Numbered from the stretch's first letter, positions 50,242-59,067 are shown. The stretch: 64,000 nucleotides of DNA from Paenibacillus sp. SYP-B3998 (GCF_010820665.1 NZ_JAAIKC010000001.1:1635516-1699515), one strand, 5' to 3'. Made by a program: numbers and translations. The notes: a model not told the origin generated them from the sequence alone.

Positions 50242-51108
50242 ATGAATCAGAAATTAACGAACTATTTGAACGGCGTTTTCACGCCATATGATGGGGTAAA
50301 AAGCGTCACCGAACTAAAGGCGGATCTGCACTCCGATTTGCAAGAGCGATATCGTGAACTCAAAGCCGAGGGCAAAAACGATGAAACAGCGTTTCGTATG
50401 ACTATTGAGAGCATCGGTGACATCGAACAAACGATACTGGAGGTCTCCAACCTCTCCCGCTCGCTGGAACGGCAAGTAGTGACAAACTTTAGCGCAAGCA
50501 ACCTGGCGAAAAGCGACTTTGCAGGCGTTAAGGCCCATAAAGGACAGTTTAAAGGTAGCGCGTTGCACGGTTCCGACTTTTCGGGCGCAGATTTGACCGG
50601 CAGTACGTTTAAGGGCAGCGACGTACGTGAAGCTAATTTTGACGTAGCGAATCTGACGGACTGCAGCCTATCCGCGCTTGACCTGGCAAAAGCAAGCTTC
50701 AATAAGACGATCCTTGTACGAACCAATTTCAGCAAGTCGGGACTTGACGGAGCCAAATTCACAGGAGTAAGACTGACCGACGTAACGTTAACGATGACCG
50801 ATCTTAGAAAAACGATTTTTGAAGGTTGTTTATTTGATGGGGTTGACTTCAAGTACTCCGATCTGACCGGCCAATGTTTTGACGGACAGACGTTTATCGG
50901 CGTTAAGTTTGACAAAGCGGCATTAACCGAAGTTTCGTTCAAGTGCGCTACACTTAAAAATGTGTCTTTCCTGTCGGGGTTTACCTTGTCTAAGAAATAT
51001 TACAGAGCTATCAAAAGCATCTGCTTTGACGGCGCGACGATGGATAAGTTGACCTTTGCCGCGCTTAAAGGCATGGAAGCTAATTTGTCAAAAGTTACAG
51101 TCATTTAA
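50242..51108 (+). CDS. Pentapeptide-repeat protein with permease-prefix (HAAS-like) domain
   Basis: 288 residues. Residues 1-75 form the helical HAAS/permease-prefix domain (LKADLHSDLQERYRELKAEG) that often accompanies PadR regulators. Residues 80-270 consist of A(D/N)LxX-type pentapeptide repeats (FSGADLTGSTFKGSDVREAN) folding as a right-handed beta helix. Such helices can mimic DNA and protect gyrase from drugs (Qnr/MfpA). With an export ABC pair downstream, a resistance or self-protection role is plausible, but the HAAS domain more often couples to PadR signalling. Confidence 0.85.
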   Translation: MNQKLTNYLNGVFTPYDGVKSVTELKADLHSDLQERYRELKAEGKNDETAFRMTIESIGDIEQTILEVSNLSRSLERQVVTNFSASNLAKSDFAGVKAHKGQFKGSALHGSDFSGADLTGSTFKGSDVREANFDVANLTDCSLSALDLAKASFNKTILVRTNFSKSGLDGAKFTGVRLTDVTLTMTDLRKTIFEGCLFDGVDFKYSDLTGQCFDGQTFIGVKFDKAALTEVSFKCATLKNVSFLSGFTLSKKYYRAIKSICFDGATMDKLTFAALKGMEANLSKVTVI

Positions 51109-51126
51109 TTTAAGGGAGGGAATCCG

Positions 51127-51897
51127 ATGCAAACCGTGCAAACCAAGCCCATTCAAGTAATAGGCCTGCAAAAGTCCTACAAGCAGCATCAAGTGCTGAA
51201 GGGTGTAGATTTTGAGGTTGAAAAAGGTAGTATTTTCGCCCTACTTGGCTCCAACGGGGCGGGCAAGACAACGGTTGTCAAAATCCTCACCACGCTGCTC
51301 AAACCGGACGGCGGAACTGCCGCCATCAACGGATTCGATGTCGCGTCAAAACCCGATCATGTACGGCAGGCGATCAGTCTGACCGGGCAATTTGCCGCCG
51401 TGGACGAAATTTTGACCGGACGGGAAAATCTTATCATGATTGCCAAGCTACGGTACCTCAAAAATCCGCGTCAGGTTGCGGACGACTTGCTTAAACGCTT
51501 CGGCTTGACAGACGCCGCCGACCGCAGGGCGTCTACTTATTCGGGTGGTATGCGCCGCAGGCTCGACATCGCCTTGAGCCTTGTGGGAAAACCGCAGATC
51601 ATTTTCCTCGACGAGCCGTCCACTGGGCTTGACCCCGAGGCGCGTATCGAGGTTTGGAAGATTGTCAAGGAGCTTGCCGACGGCGGCACGACGGTACTCC
51701 TAACCACGCAGTATTTGGAGGAGGCTGAGCAGCTTGCCGACCGAATTGCCATTCTGCACGAGGGTAGGATTATCGCCAGCGGCACGCTCTCGGAGCTAAA
51801 AAAGCTGTTCCCATCCGCAAAGGTGGAGTATGTTGAAAAACAGCCGACATTGGAGGAGATATTCCTCGCAATCATCGGCAAAAAGGAGGGAAAGTAA
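51127..51897 (+). CDS. DrrA-type drug-export ABC ATPase
   Basis: 256 residues, GGGAGGGAA upstream. Walker A LLGSNGAGKTTVVKIL, Q-loop LTGQFAAVDEILTG, signature YSGGMRRRLDIALSL, Walker B IIFLDEPSTGLDPEAR, and the C-terminal ATPase extension typical of DrrA. Pairs with the permease that starts at the next base. Confidence 0.92.
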   Translation: MQTVQTKPIQVIGLQKSYKQHQVLKGVDFEVEKGSIFALLGSNGAGKTTVVKILTTLLKPDGGTAAINGFDVASKPDHVRQAISLTGQFAAVDEILTGRENLIMIAKLRYLKNPRQVADDLLKRFGLTDAADRRASTYSGGMRRRLDIALSLVGKPQIIFLDEPSTGLDPEARIEVWKIVKELADGGTTVLLTTQYLEEAEQLADRIAILHEGRIIASGTLSELKKLFPSAKVEYVEKQPTLEEIFLAIIGKKEGK

Positions 51898-52665
51898 ATG
51901 GAGGCGGCAAAGAAACACTTTTTCAGCGATATGGGCGTTATGCTTGGACGTTCCATGCGCCATATTTTCCGCAGTATGGACACCATCGTCACGGTCACCT
52001 TCATGCCGATCGCGATGATGTTGCTGTTCGTCTATGTGTTCGGCGGTGCAATTCAAACCGGAACGGATAACTATGTGAATTACCTGTTGCCCGGTATACT
52101 ACTGATTGCTATTGCTAGCGGCATATCCTACACGGCTTTCCGCTTGTTTACGGATGTGCAACGAGGCATATTCGAGCGGTTTCACACCATGCCGATTTCA
52201 CGTTCCACCTTACTGTGGGGGCATGTGCTGACCTCGCTGGTATCCAACGCCATATCGGTTCTCGTCATCATTCTCGTAGCGTTGATTATGGGCTTTCGTT
52301 CGCCGGCGGGGATATTGTCATGGCTTGCAGTAGCCGGCATACTCGCGCTGTTTACGCTGGCATTAACTTGGGTCGCAGCAATTGCCGGACTGACCGCAAA
52401 GTCGGTGGATGGCGCAAGCGCCTTTTCCTACCCGATTATCTTCCTGCCGTTTATCAGCTCGGCCTTTGTGCCGACCCAGTCGATGCCGTCGGTCGTTCGA
52501 GCCTTTGCCGAAAACCAGCCGGTGACCTCGATAGTGGAAGCCATCCGTGCACTACTGTCAGGTCAGCCGGTGGGCAATGATATATGGATCGCTCTTGCGT
52601 GGTGCGTCGGGATTTTGTTCGTAGCATATTTCTTTGCAATGAGGGTGTATAAAAAACGGGTGTAA
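51898..52665 (+). CDS. DrrB-type ABC-2 permease
   Basis: 255 residues, six membrane helices, start abutting the ATPase stop. DTIVTVTFMPIAMMLLFVYV-FGGAI, YVNYLLPGILLIAIASG and FVPTQSMPSVVRAFAENQPV-T are typical of daunorubicin-type exporters. The operon (49.9-52.7 kb) has a clearly higher G+C third-position use than its neighbours and follows a recombinase scar, suggesting transfer. Confidence 0.9.
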   Translation: MEAAKKHFFSDMGVMLGRSMRHIFRSMDTIVTVTFMPIAMMLLFVYVFGGAIQTGTDNYVNYLLPGILLIAIASGISYTAFRLFTDVQRGIFERFHTMPISRSTLLWGHVLTSLVSNAISVLVIILVALIMGFRSPAGILSWLAVAGILALFTLALTWVAAIAGLTAKSVDGASAFSYPIIFLPFISSAFVPTQSMPSVVRAFAENQPVTSIVEAIRALLSGQPVGNDIWIALAWCVGILFVAYFFAMRVYKKRV

Positions 52666-52959
52666 AAAAAGACAGCTTCTTCTGAATTGATCGAAAGAGA
52701 AGACAGTCCTGAAGAATAAATTCTATAACTATACAAGGGCGCAACTGATTAGTGTAAAAGTCCGAATGTCGTTATAATCATTTATACTGGACTTACATTA
52801 AGAGGGTATTTATCCGAGTTATCGTGCTGTGGTCACTCATGTTGAAAAAATGTCATATAGCATCAATTTGACGCGCAAAATCCAACGGAATCCGACTAAA
52901 TAAATCGAGAAGAACTTATTACGATGATTCTCAAATAATATCCTGGCGTAGCCCCAAGT

Positions 52960-53107
52960 GCCCTAGCTGTAAAGAAATGGCTGCCTCAGGTAGAACGTAT
53001 CTGCTCGCGCTGTGGCAGTAATGTGGATCTAAGGAAAGAGTCTACGTGTGAATTCTACGGATGCAGTGCATTTCCTAAGTGCCGAAATATCAGCTCAGCT
53101 TAAAGCA
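52960..53107 (+). pseudogene. Topoisomerase-type C4 zinc-finger remnant
   Basis: CPSCKEM, then after a frame change QVERICSRCGSNVDLRKEST-CEFYGCSAFPKCRNIS, the zinc ribbon found at the end of topoisomerase I and in NERD-domain proteins. No intact domain before it; 52666-52959 shows nothing recognisable. A terminator AAGCACC-CAAGT-GGTGCTT follows. Confidence 0.6.
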
Positions 53108-53126
53108 CCCAAGTGGTGCTTTTTAT
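53104..53126 (+). terminator. Terminator
   Basis: AAGCACC / GGTGCTT around CAAGT, then TTTATT. Confidence 0.75.
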
Positions 53127-53499
53127 TATGCCTTACGACTCATTTTTGCAGTCTCCTTCTTCATACGGTATAGCCGGGGTTTCCGGGCGCATTTGGAGAG
53201 GGCAAGGTTTAAAAATTGAAACATAATGATTGGAGCAGGATAGTACGAGCAGCGGGTTAAGGAGATCCGGCAACAACAGTAAGCGAAGGACGGCTAAGGA
53301 AGAACTACCCCATAGAAGAAAAGAACAAACAAAAGATTCAACAAAAAACACAGGTTACCAACAAAAGAATTTGAAGATAGAAATCACGTTACAAAATTAT
53401 ACACATCAGGATAGTGATCACGTTTCTAGCAATTAATGTGGAATCGAATCTTGAACAAAACCTAGTATTGGTATATGATCAGTACTATTACAACTGAAA
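53127..53499. other. Gene-poor stretch before the riboswitch
   Basis: Short frames on both strands lack ribosome sites. GGTATATGATCAGTACTATT near 53470 probably holds the promoter of the riboswitch operon. Confidence 0.4.
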
Positions 53500-53685
53500 A
53501 CATTGGGAACAGGTGCTCCACTTAGCTGGAGCTTAATAGGGAAGTTCGGTGCAAAACCGACGCGGTCCCGCCACTGTAACGGAGGAGTCACAGCGATTAC
53601 GCCACTGATCTTTAAGAATTAAAGATTGGGAAGGCCGCTACTGATGTTAATTCCGGAGCCAGGAAACCTGCCTGTTCTACCAACA
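53500..53685 (+). ncRNA. Cobalamin riboswitch (AdoCbl class)
   Basis: All sequence blocks are present in order: ACAGGTGCTCCA, AATAGGGAAGTTCGGTGCAA, the B12 box region GCGGTCCCGCCACTGTAACG, GCCACTG, GGGAAGGCCGC, and AGCCAGGAAACCTGCCTGTT. It senses adenosylcobalamin and here controls the downstream transporter operon through the hairpin at 53.75 kb. Transport of a corrinoid is therefore the best guess for that operon. Confidence 0.95.
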
Positions 53686-53748
53686 CTATTTTTGACCTAC
53701 GGAAGATAGGGAGGTGTTACGAGATTCGTCGCATGGTTTTGACAACCA

Positions 53749-53798
53749 GGGGCATCACTACCTTTTTTTTCTTGCATAGGTAGAGGTGTCCTTTTTTT
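53749..53798 (+). terminator. Riboswitch-controlled terminator
   Basis: GGGGCATCACTACC / GGTAGAGGTGTCC arms (one A-A mismatch), loop with T run, then TTTTTTT, about 40 bases before the first ATG. Expected to form when B12 is bound. Confidence 0.8.
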
Positions 53799-53838
53799 GC
53801 ATGGAACGATAAATGAAATCTGTGCCTAAGTAGGTGAA

Positions 53839-54993
53839 ATGATGCAGAACGCAGTTAACGAAGACCTAATTTCTCTTAAACAATCAAGAACTGATCGATC
53901 TGGATGGACGCCCACTGCAAGTGAGCCGAAGGGAATGCGGAGCCATCCTCTCTGGTTCACAACTATTGTCGTCTTCCTAACAGTAATTCTTATCGCTTCC
54001 ATTACGCTCGCCGTCATGCTTGGTCCTGTACGGATTGATCCCGAGACGGTCTGGAAAATTGCATTATCGCATTTGCCGGGTATGAACGGTCTGGTGGATG
54101 AAACGTGGAGCAAAGCCCAGACACATATTATCTGGGACATCCGTTTTCCGAGAGTGCTCCTAGGTGTTGTTGTCGGTGCTGGATTAGCCGTCGTCGGGGT
54201 TGCCATCCAGGCCTTAACCCGCAATTCACTGGCTGATCCGTATATTCTGGGCGTATCTTCCGGAGCCTCCGTATCGGCAACGCTCGTCATCCTGTTTGGG
54301 TTTTTTAAAGTTTTTGGCCAGTATGCGCTCTCCTTCTCGGCGTTTCTTGGTTCTCTGACAGCAATGGTCATGGTATTCGTTTTTGCACGTGTAGGAGGAG
54401 CCATATCTACGACCAGGTTACTTCTGTCAGGCATCGCCGTTTCCACGATAATGTCAGCTGCAACCAGTTTTATCGTTACCATGGCACCCAGAGAAGAAGG
54501 AATCCGTTCTGCGATGTACTGGATGATGGGGAGTCTGACTGGGGCAAAATGGAGTTATCTTTCCATTCCCGCGCTTATGATCATGATCGGAACGATGATC
54601 CTTCTTTTGCATTATCGCTCTTTAAATGCACTGCTCATGGGTGACGATACGGCAGTGACGCTCGGTGTTAATGTGAATGCCTTCCGCAAATTTCTTGTCA
54701 TCGTTACTGCTTTACTAACCGGCTCCATTGTTGCCGTTAGCGGCTCAATCGGCTTTATCGGGCTAATGATTCCGCATATCGTCAGGCTGATGGTTGGATC
54801 CGACCATCGCAGGGTTTTACCGGTCAGCCTGTTATTCGGAGCTATTTTTGTCGTATGGTGCGATGTGTTTGCCAGACTTGTACTTGCACCAGAGGAACTT
54901 CCCCTAGGTATTGTCACTGCAATGTGCGGTGGTCCCTTCTTTATCTGGCTACTGCGAAGAAGTGCTTATTCATTTGGCGGAGGTGCACATTGA
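53839..54993 (+). CDS. BtuC/FecCD-family permease, riboswitch-controlled
   Basis: 384 residues starting ATG 53839 (TAGGTGAA). A 35-residue cytoplasmic head precedes ten helices. IRFPRVLLGVVVGAGLAVVG, NSLADPYILGVSSGASVSAT and SGSIGFIGLMIPHIVRLMVG are the family blocks. With the B12 riboswitch upstream it is probably a corrinoid importer rather than a siderophore one. The ATPase gene overlaps its stop. Confidence 0.92.
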   Translation: MMQNAVNEDLISLKQSRTDRSGWTPTASEPKGMRSHPLWFTTIVVFLTVILIASITLAVMLGPVRIDPETVWKIALSHLPGMNGLVDETWSKAQTHIIWDIRFPRVLLGVVVGAGLAVVGVAIQALTRNSLADPYILGVSSGASVSATLVILFGFFKVFGQYALSFSAFLGSLTAMVMVFVFARVGGAISTTRLLLSGIAVSTIMSAATSFIVTMAPREEGIRSAMYWMMGSLTGAKWSYLSIPALMIMIGTMILLLHYRSLNALLMGDDTAVTLGVNVNAFRKFLVIVTALLTGSIVAVSGSIGFIGLMIPHIVRLMVGSDHRRVLPVSLLFGAIFVVWCDVFARLVLAPEELPLGIVTAMCGGPFFIWLLRRSAYSFGGGAH

Positions 54994-55766
54994 ACGTTCA
55001 AGTCGAAGAGCTTTCATACCAAATACAAGATAAGCGTATTATTGAAGCGATTGGCTTGCAGGTCAAGCAAGGAGAATTTATCGGGTTGATCGGCCCGAAC
55101 GGTAGCGGCAAATCGACGCTATTGAAAGCAATCTACCGTGTTCTTGAGCCGCAGGCTGGCCGGATTATATGGGATGGAAAGGATCTTTTTCATTTATCCC
55201 ACAAAGAAACCGCAAAGCGTATGGCGGTGGTAAGCCAGGAAACGTCGGTTACCTTCGATTTTACCGTCAAGGACATAGTAAGTATGGGACGAACTCCTCA
55301 TAAAAGTATCTTTGAATCAGATACCAAGAAAGATAAAGAAATTGTAGAAGAATCATTGGATAAGGTCGGGATGAGTCATTATGCCGATCGCAGTTTCACC
55401 ACGTTATCCGGTGGGGAAAAGCAGCGTGTCCTGATCGCTCGAGCGCTGGCGCAACAGGCCCAATTTTTAATTCTGGACGAACCGACGAACCACCTGGATA
55501 TTCGCTATCAGCTGCAGATTATGGATCTCGTGAAAAGACTACGAATCACTACGCTGGCCGCACTGCACGATTTGAATATTGCATCTTTTTACTGTGATCG
55601 AATTTATGTTCTGAAAGCGGGGCGAGTCGTGGCTTCGGGTTCCCCTGAACTAATTTTAATCCCAGAGCTTCTGCAGGATGTTTTCGGTGTTACGGCGGAA
55701 ATTGCGATACACCACATAACAGGGAAACCGCATATCATCTTTTTACCAGAGATGGCCATCTTTTAA
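54990..55766 (+). CDS. BtuD/FecE-type ABC ATPase
   Basis: 258 residues from TTG 54990, overlapping the permease stop; CGGAGGTG precedes it inside the permease gene. Walker A GPNGSGKST, Q-loop VSQETSVTF, signature LSGGEKQRVLIARALA, Walker B ILDEPTNHLD, H-loop LHDLN. Second gene of the cobalamin-riboswitch operon. Confidence 0.92.
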   Translation: MNVQVEELSYQIQDKRIIEAIGLQVKQGEFIGLIGPNGSGKSTLLKAIYRVLEPQAGRIIWDGKDLFHLSHKETAKRMAVVSQETSVTFDFTVKDIVSMGRTPHKSIFESDTKKDKEIVEESLDKVGMSHYADRSFTTLSGGEKQRVLIARALAQQAQFLILDEPTNHLDIRYQLQIMDLVKRLRITTLAALHDLNIASFYCDRIYVLKAGRVVASGSPELILIPELLQDVFGVTAEIAIHHITGKPHIIFLPEMAIF

Positions 55767-55797
55767 AATTCCCATAAAATTCGTGGAGGTGAGCCGT

Positions 55798-56874
55798 TTG
55801 GCGTTAACGAAATGCAGTTTTTGCAGTTATACATATGATGAATGGTTCGGGGATAGCCGAAATGGTGTGCCCGCAGGAACACCGCTGTCAGTACTTGCCG
55901 GCACAGTATGCTCCCGATGCGGACTTCAGGGTGTGCGGCATGAACGTCAACCGAGTCCTAAATACGCAGGCCAAGAGGCAGAGTACTACGATCAATTTAC
56001 TGGAAAAGCGGGTATTTCTTTTTATTCAGATTGGCTGAAGGAAGCGTCCCAGGCACCAACAGTACTTGAACTCGGCGTAGGGACAGGAAGGATTGCCATA
56101 GAGATCGCCGGACATTCTGCCCAAGTTTGCGGGGTTGATTGGAGCAGGGACATGTTGAAGATCGCTGAGGCCAAAAAAGAACGGATTTTAAAGGACCATC
56201 CCGGTCGGTTTGAATTGATTGAGGCTGATGTCATGGACTTTGATGCTAGGAACGCCTTCTCGCATATCCTGTGCCCAGACGGTATGTTTCAACATTACAC
56301 GATGATGGCTGATCATGTCGCTTTGCTACAGCGTATACGCCATAATCTGCAAGAGGGAGGATGGTTAGCCGTGGATTTGCTGCTCCCCCCGGACCAGGCG
56401 TATTGGCAGATGACTCAGCACAAAAAGATTTTGAACAATAAAATGGTTTACAAAAAAGTAGAAGGAGAAACCTCGTTATCCCGTCAGTTGTTCCGATGTT
56501 CCGTTTCATTTGAAACGTATACTGACGGGACGGAACAATCTCGTTACCGTGTAGAAAGGGAATACGCGCTCATGACACCGAAAGAGTTAGCTCTCCTTTT
56601 AGCCGCTGAAGGATTTCAAATCGTGAAAACATATGAAAATTATGGATTGTCTACCCCCTGGCAGACAGCCCTATTACCGGATATGATTTCTCCTGACCAG
56701 GTTCTTGGTCCAACAGAAACATTGGAGGAGCTCCTCGAAGCGGGGGAGCTGGAAAGAGCGGTTCCTTACCGGAAAGAAGCTTGGATGAACGGAGGATACC
56801 CGCTGGATGGGGCCATGGCAGGCCCGCCTGCGCATAGATCTGTAAGAATGACCATACTTGCCAGAAGACAATAA
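55798..56874 (+). CDS. Rubredoxin-domain / SAM methyltransferase fusion
   Basis: 358 residues from TTG 55798 behind GGAGGTGA. Residues 1-45 read MALTKCSFCSYTYDEWFGDS ... PAGTPLSVLAGTVCSRCGL: two C-x2-C pairs with the Y-D, G-D and P-G-T-P marks of rubredoxin, a one-iron electron carrier. Residues 70-240 are a class I methyltransferase (VLELGVGTGRIAIEIAG, VCGVDWSRDMLKIAE). A C-terminal ~110 residues are unassigned. Lying between ATPase and binding-protein genes under a B12 riboswitch, it may modify the imported corrinoid or link iron redox state to methylation. The fusion is unusual. Confidence 0.8.
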   Translation: MALTKCSFCSYTYDEWFGDSRNGVPAGTPLSVLAGTVCSRCGLQGVRHERQPSPKYAGQEAEYYDQFTGKAGISFYSDWLKEASQAPTVLELGVGTGRIAIEIAGHSAQVCGVDWSRDMLKIAEAKKERILKDHPGRFELIEADVMDFDARNAFSHILCPDGMFQHYTMMADHVALLQRIRHNLQEGGWLAVDLLLPPDQAYWQMTQHKKILNNKMVYKKVEGETSLSRQLFRCSVSFETYTDGTEQSRYRVEREYALMTPKELALLLAAEGFQIVKTYENYGLSTPWQTALLPDMISPDQVLGPTETLEELLEAGELERAVPYRKEAWMNGGYPLDGAMAGPPAHRSVRMTILARRQ

Positions 56875-56904
56875 TCAATCAGGTGAACGAAGGAGGAGTT
56901 ATCA

Positions 56905-57936
56905 TTGAAAATTTTAAAATCAGCAGTTTTCTCTAGGCTATTCGTATTAGGTATGCTTATATCGTACATCGCGATCCTATCCGCATGTTCGAGCTCCAAT
57001 ATCAAGGGACAGTCGAACAGTAATCTATCCGATCCGCCTAAAACCAAAATAGAAACTAACACTTATCAAAAAGTCGAAATCAATAATATGGGCTATTCCC
57101 TTACAATGACAGAAACACCGAAACGCGTCGTCACGTTAAATCAACACGCTACGGAGGTCATGCTAGCGTTGGGTCTTGAAAAATTTATGGTGGGAACCGC
57201 CTATTTAGATGATAAGATTTTGCCGGAGTACCAAAAACAATATGAACAAATTCCTGTTTTATCGAAAAAATACCCTTCACAGGAAGTCTTGATTTCCGCT
57301 TCTCCTGATTTTGCTTATGCAGGTTGGAAAAGCGCTTTTACAGAGAAAAGTTTGGGAAGCCGTGAAGATTTGGAGAAGTTGGGAATAAAAACGTATGTCC
57401 AAGAATCTTCCAATAAAACAGCTCCGACCTTAGACGAAGTGTACCAGGATATTCTGAACATCGGCCGTATTTTTAATGTGGAGGTGAAGGCGAATGAAAT
57501 CATTAGCAGCATAAAGAAACAACTCGATGAAATCAAAAATCAAATCGGATCCGTAACTACCCCCGTTAAAGTGTTTGTATACGACAGTGGTGAAGATAAA
57601 GCTTTTACGGCGGCAAATACATATTTAACTAACCTCATCAACTTGGTCGGCGGAAAGAACGTGTTTGACGACATCCAGAAAGGGTGGACCGAGGTAAGCT
57701 GGGAGGAGGTTGTAAACCGCAATCCGGAATTGATAGTCATCGTGGATTACGGCGATAAAACAGCAGAACAAAAAATAGATCTGCTTTTGAAAAAAACAGA
57801 GCTTGTCGATGTTCCAGCAATTAAAAATAAAAAGTTTGTCATCCTGCCACTTTCTGCAGCAGCCGAAGGTGTGCGCGCGCCTATCGCTTTAAAAACACTA
57901 GCTAAAGGCTTTTATCCCGAGAAAGTGAAAGAGTAA
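56905..57936 (+). CDS. ABC substrate-binding lipoprotein (BtuF/FecB-like)
   Basis: 343 residues from TTG 56905 (GAAGGAGGAG upstream). Lipobox ILSAC at about residue 28. PKRVVTLNQHATEVMLALGL, YPSQEVLISASPDFAYAGWK, YDSGEDKAFTAANTYLTNLI-NLVGG and EEVVNRNPELIVIVDYGD define a two-lobe metal-chelate or cobalamin binder. Last gene of the riboswitch operon. Confidence 0.88.
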   Translation: MKILKSAVFSRLFVLGMLISYIAILSACSSSNIKGQSNSNLSDPPKTKIETNTYQKVEINNMGYSLTMTETPKRVVTLNQHATEVMLALGLEKFMVGTAYLDDKILPEYQKQYEQIPVLSKKYPSQEVLISASPDFAYAGWKSAFTEKSLGSREDLEKLGIKTYVQESSNKTAPTLDEVYQDILNIGRIFNVEVKANEIISSIKKQLDEIKNQIGSVTTPVKVFVYDSGEDKAFTAANTYLTNLINLVGGKNVFDDIQKGWTEVSWEEVVNRNPELIVIVDYGDKTAEQKIDLLLKKTELVDVPAIKNKKFVILPLSAAAEGVRAPIALKTLAKGFYPEKVKE

Positions 57937-58049
57937 TCTATTTGTTTATTGGGGCGAAGTGCATAACTCATATCAAGCAATATTTTTTTAGCATACAAGT
58001 AGGGAATGCTAACCTTCATTTGGATGATAATTAAGCTATAAAATACAAG

Positions 58050-58083
58050 AAACCAGCAAGTTCAAAAAGCTTGCTGGTTTTAC
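58050..58083 (+). terminator. Terminator of the riboswitch operon
   Basis: AAACCAGCAAG / CTTGCTGGTTT around TTCAAAAAG, then TACTCG. Confidence 0.8.
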
Positions 58084-58221
58084 TCGTTGTACGTCCAGCA
58101 TGGGGTGTCTTCTCTAAGGGGAAGTCCCGAACGGGGGGCGAACACCTTCCGTTAGCCAAGAACAAGGGGCTAACCTGCAAATTTGAGTGGTTGCGGGCAG
58201 ACAATGACGTTCTTACTTGGT

Positions 58222-58278
58222 GTCGGGTGACAAGTACTTTATCCCATTCCCGATTTTGACAAGAACATTATGTAAATG
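58222..58278. repeat. Dispersed repeat, third copy
   Basis: GTCGGGTGACAAGTACTTTA then CCCATTCCCGATTTTGACAA and GAACATTATG; related to 13668-13700 and 2811-2835. Within it the GACAAG-ACATTAT unit appears twice. It borders IS110 debris. Confidence 0.6.
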
Positions 58279-58374
58279 AATGCAATGAAGGATGCTATAT
58301 TGAAAAAAGCACATGGCAAATCACCGTCCCATAGAAATTAGGAAGGTTTTCCTCGATGTCTAAACATTGCTTGT

Positions 58375-58540
58375 TCAGTCTAGGCAAAAAGGTTCTTTCT
58401 TCGTTAAGATTGCATATATCCAGTGGAACAGTCTATTTACACAAGCGATCACGGCTACTTTAAACAGTTTGCCTTCTGCACGTTTTTTGTCGTAATAAGC
58501 TCTTATTCTCTTGTTTCGTGAACCTTTCAGACCACATCTT
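58375..58540 (-). pseudogene. IS110-family transposase, C-terminal fragment
   Basis: On the minus strand SRNKRIRAYYDKKRAEGKLF then KVAVIACVNRLFHWIYAILT, the typical end of IS110 (DEDD/serine) transposases. Upstream sequence belongs to another gene, so only the tail survives. Confidence 0.75.
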
Positions 58541-58630
58541 ACAGAACCGGAAGCCGTTAAAGAAGCCGTCAGACAGTATTTGTTAGATCGGATGCACTGT
58601 AAGATCCGAGGAAGAGACGGAAGCCGCATT

Positions 58631-58873
58631 ATGAAAAAACATGGCGTAGTTTCCTATTACACAGTCGCTCAGTACAAGCCATCTAAAAGCGATGAATTGG
58701 TGAAATACATAACCCAGCAGGTCGTGACCTACATGGAAACGCCGAAGGATGTTCGGAAGCAGACCAAGGCAATCAACAAGGAGCAAAGAGAAGGCTGGCA
58801 GACGATGCTTCGGCATGCTGCTTCTGGCGACACACATGGTGATCGAGCAGACAAAAAAAAAGAAACCTTGTAG
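58631..58873 (+). CDS. YqzE-like small protein, context disturbed
   Basis: 80 residues from ATG 58631. SDELVKYITQQVVTYMETPK-DVRKQTKAINKEQREGW resembles YqzE of Bacillales (D-x-V-K-Y-L-T-Q-x-x-V-x-Y-M-x-T-P-K-E-x-R), with a longer tail. The frame stays open upstream into 58511, where IS110 debris lies on the other strand, so the real start is uncertain. Function of YqzE is unknown; it normally lies by comG genes, which are not here. Confidence 0.5.
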   Translation: MKKHGVVSYYTVAQYKPSKSDELVKYITQQVVTYMETPKDVRKQTKAINKEQREGWQTMLRHAASGDTHGDRADKKKETL

Positions 58874-58926
58874 GAAATGGTTCAGGTGATTGTCTTTTAC
58901 CTGAATATTTCTTACAAGGTTTTTGT
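58862..58926 (+). terminator. Long hairpin terminator
   Basis: AAACCTTGTA-GAAAT-GGTTCAGGT / ACCTGAA-ATTTC-TACAAGGTTT arms (about 22 bp with small bulges), then TTGTT. Confidence 0.8.
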
Positions 58927-58983
58927 TATATGCAGCGAATACAGCATTAATCATTTTAAATGAAGAAAAGATGGTTGTGAAAA

Positions 58984-59052
58984 ATGAAACTGGAAGCAAA
59001 CAACAAGTTAGTCATGATTGGAGATTCCGTCACGGTGCGAATGCGGCTGTAA
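58984..59052 (+). pseudogene. GDSL/SGNH lipase, N-terminal fragment
   Basis: MKLEANNKLVMIGDSVT matches the start of SGNH hydrolases, with the catalytic Ser in GDS. After Thr the codons become VRMRL-stop and the rest of the gene is gone, probably cut off by the rearrangement that placed the SLH protein here. Confidence 0.75.
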
Positions 59053-59067
59053 CGGCCCGATAAGAGT

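Noticed and set aside
50262..50942. 226-codon minus frame
   Set aside because: Antisense to the pentapeptide-repeat gene; repeats on the + strand create open frames on the other.
53826..54482. 218-codon minus frame
   Set aside because: Antisense to the riboswitch-controlled permease.
58085..58221. Possible group II intron or IS leader (GTCCAGCATGGGGTGTC ... GGGGCTAACCTGC)
   Set aside because: Reminiscent of intron domain sequence, but no maturase and no domain V hairpin could be found; left unassigned.
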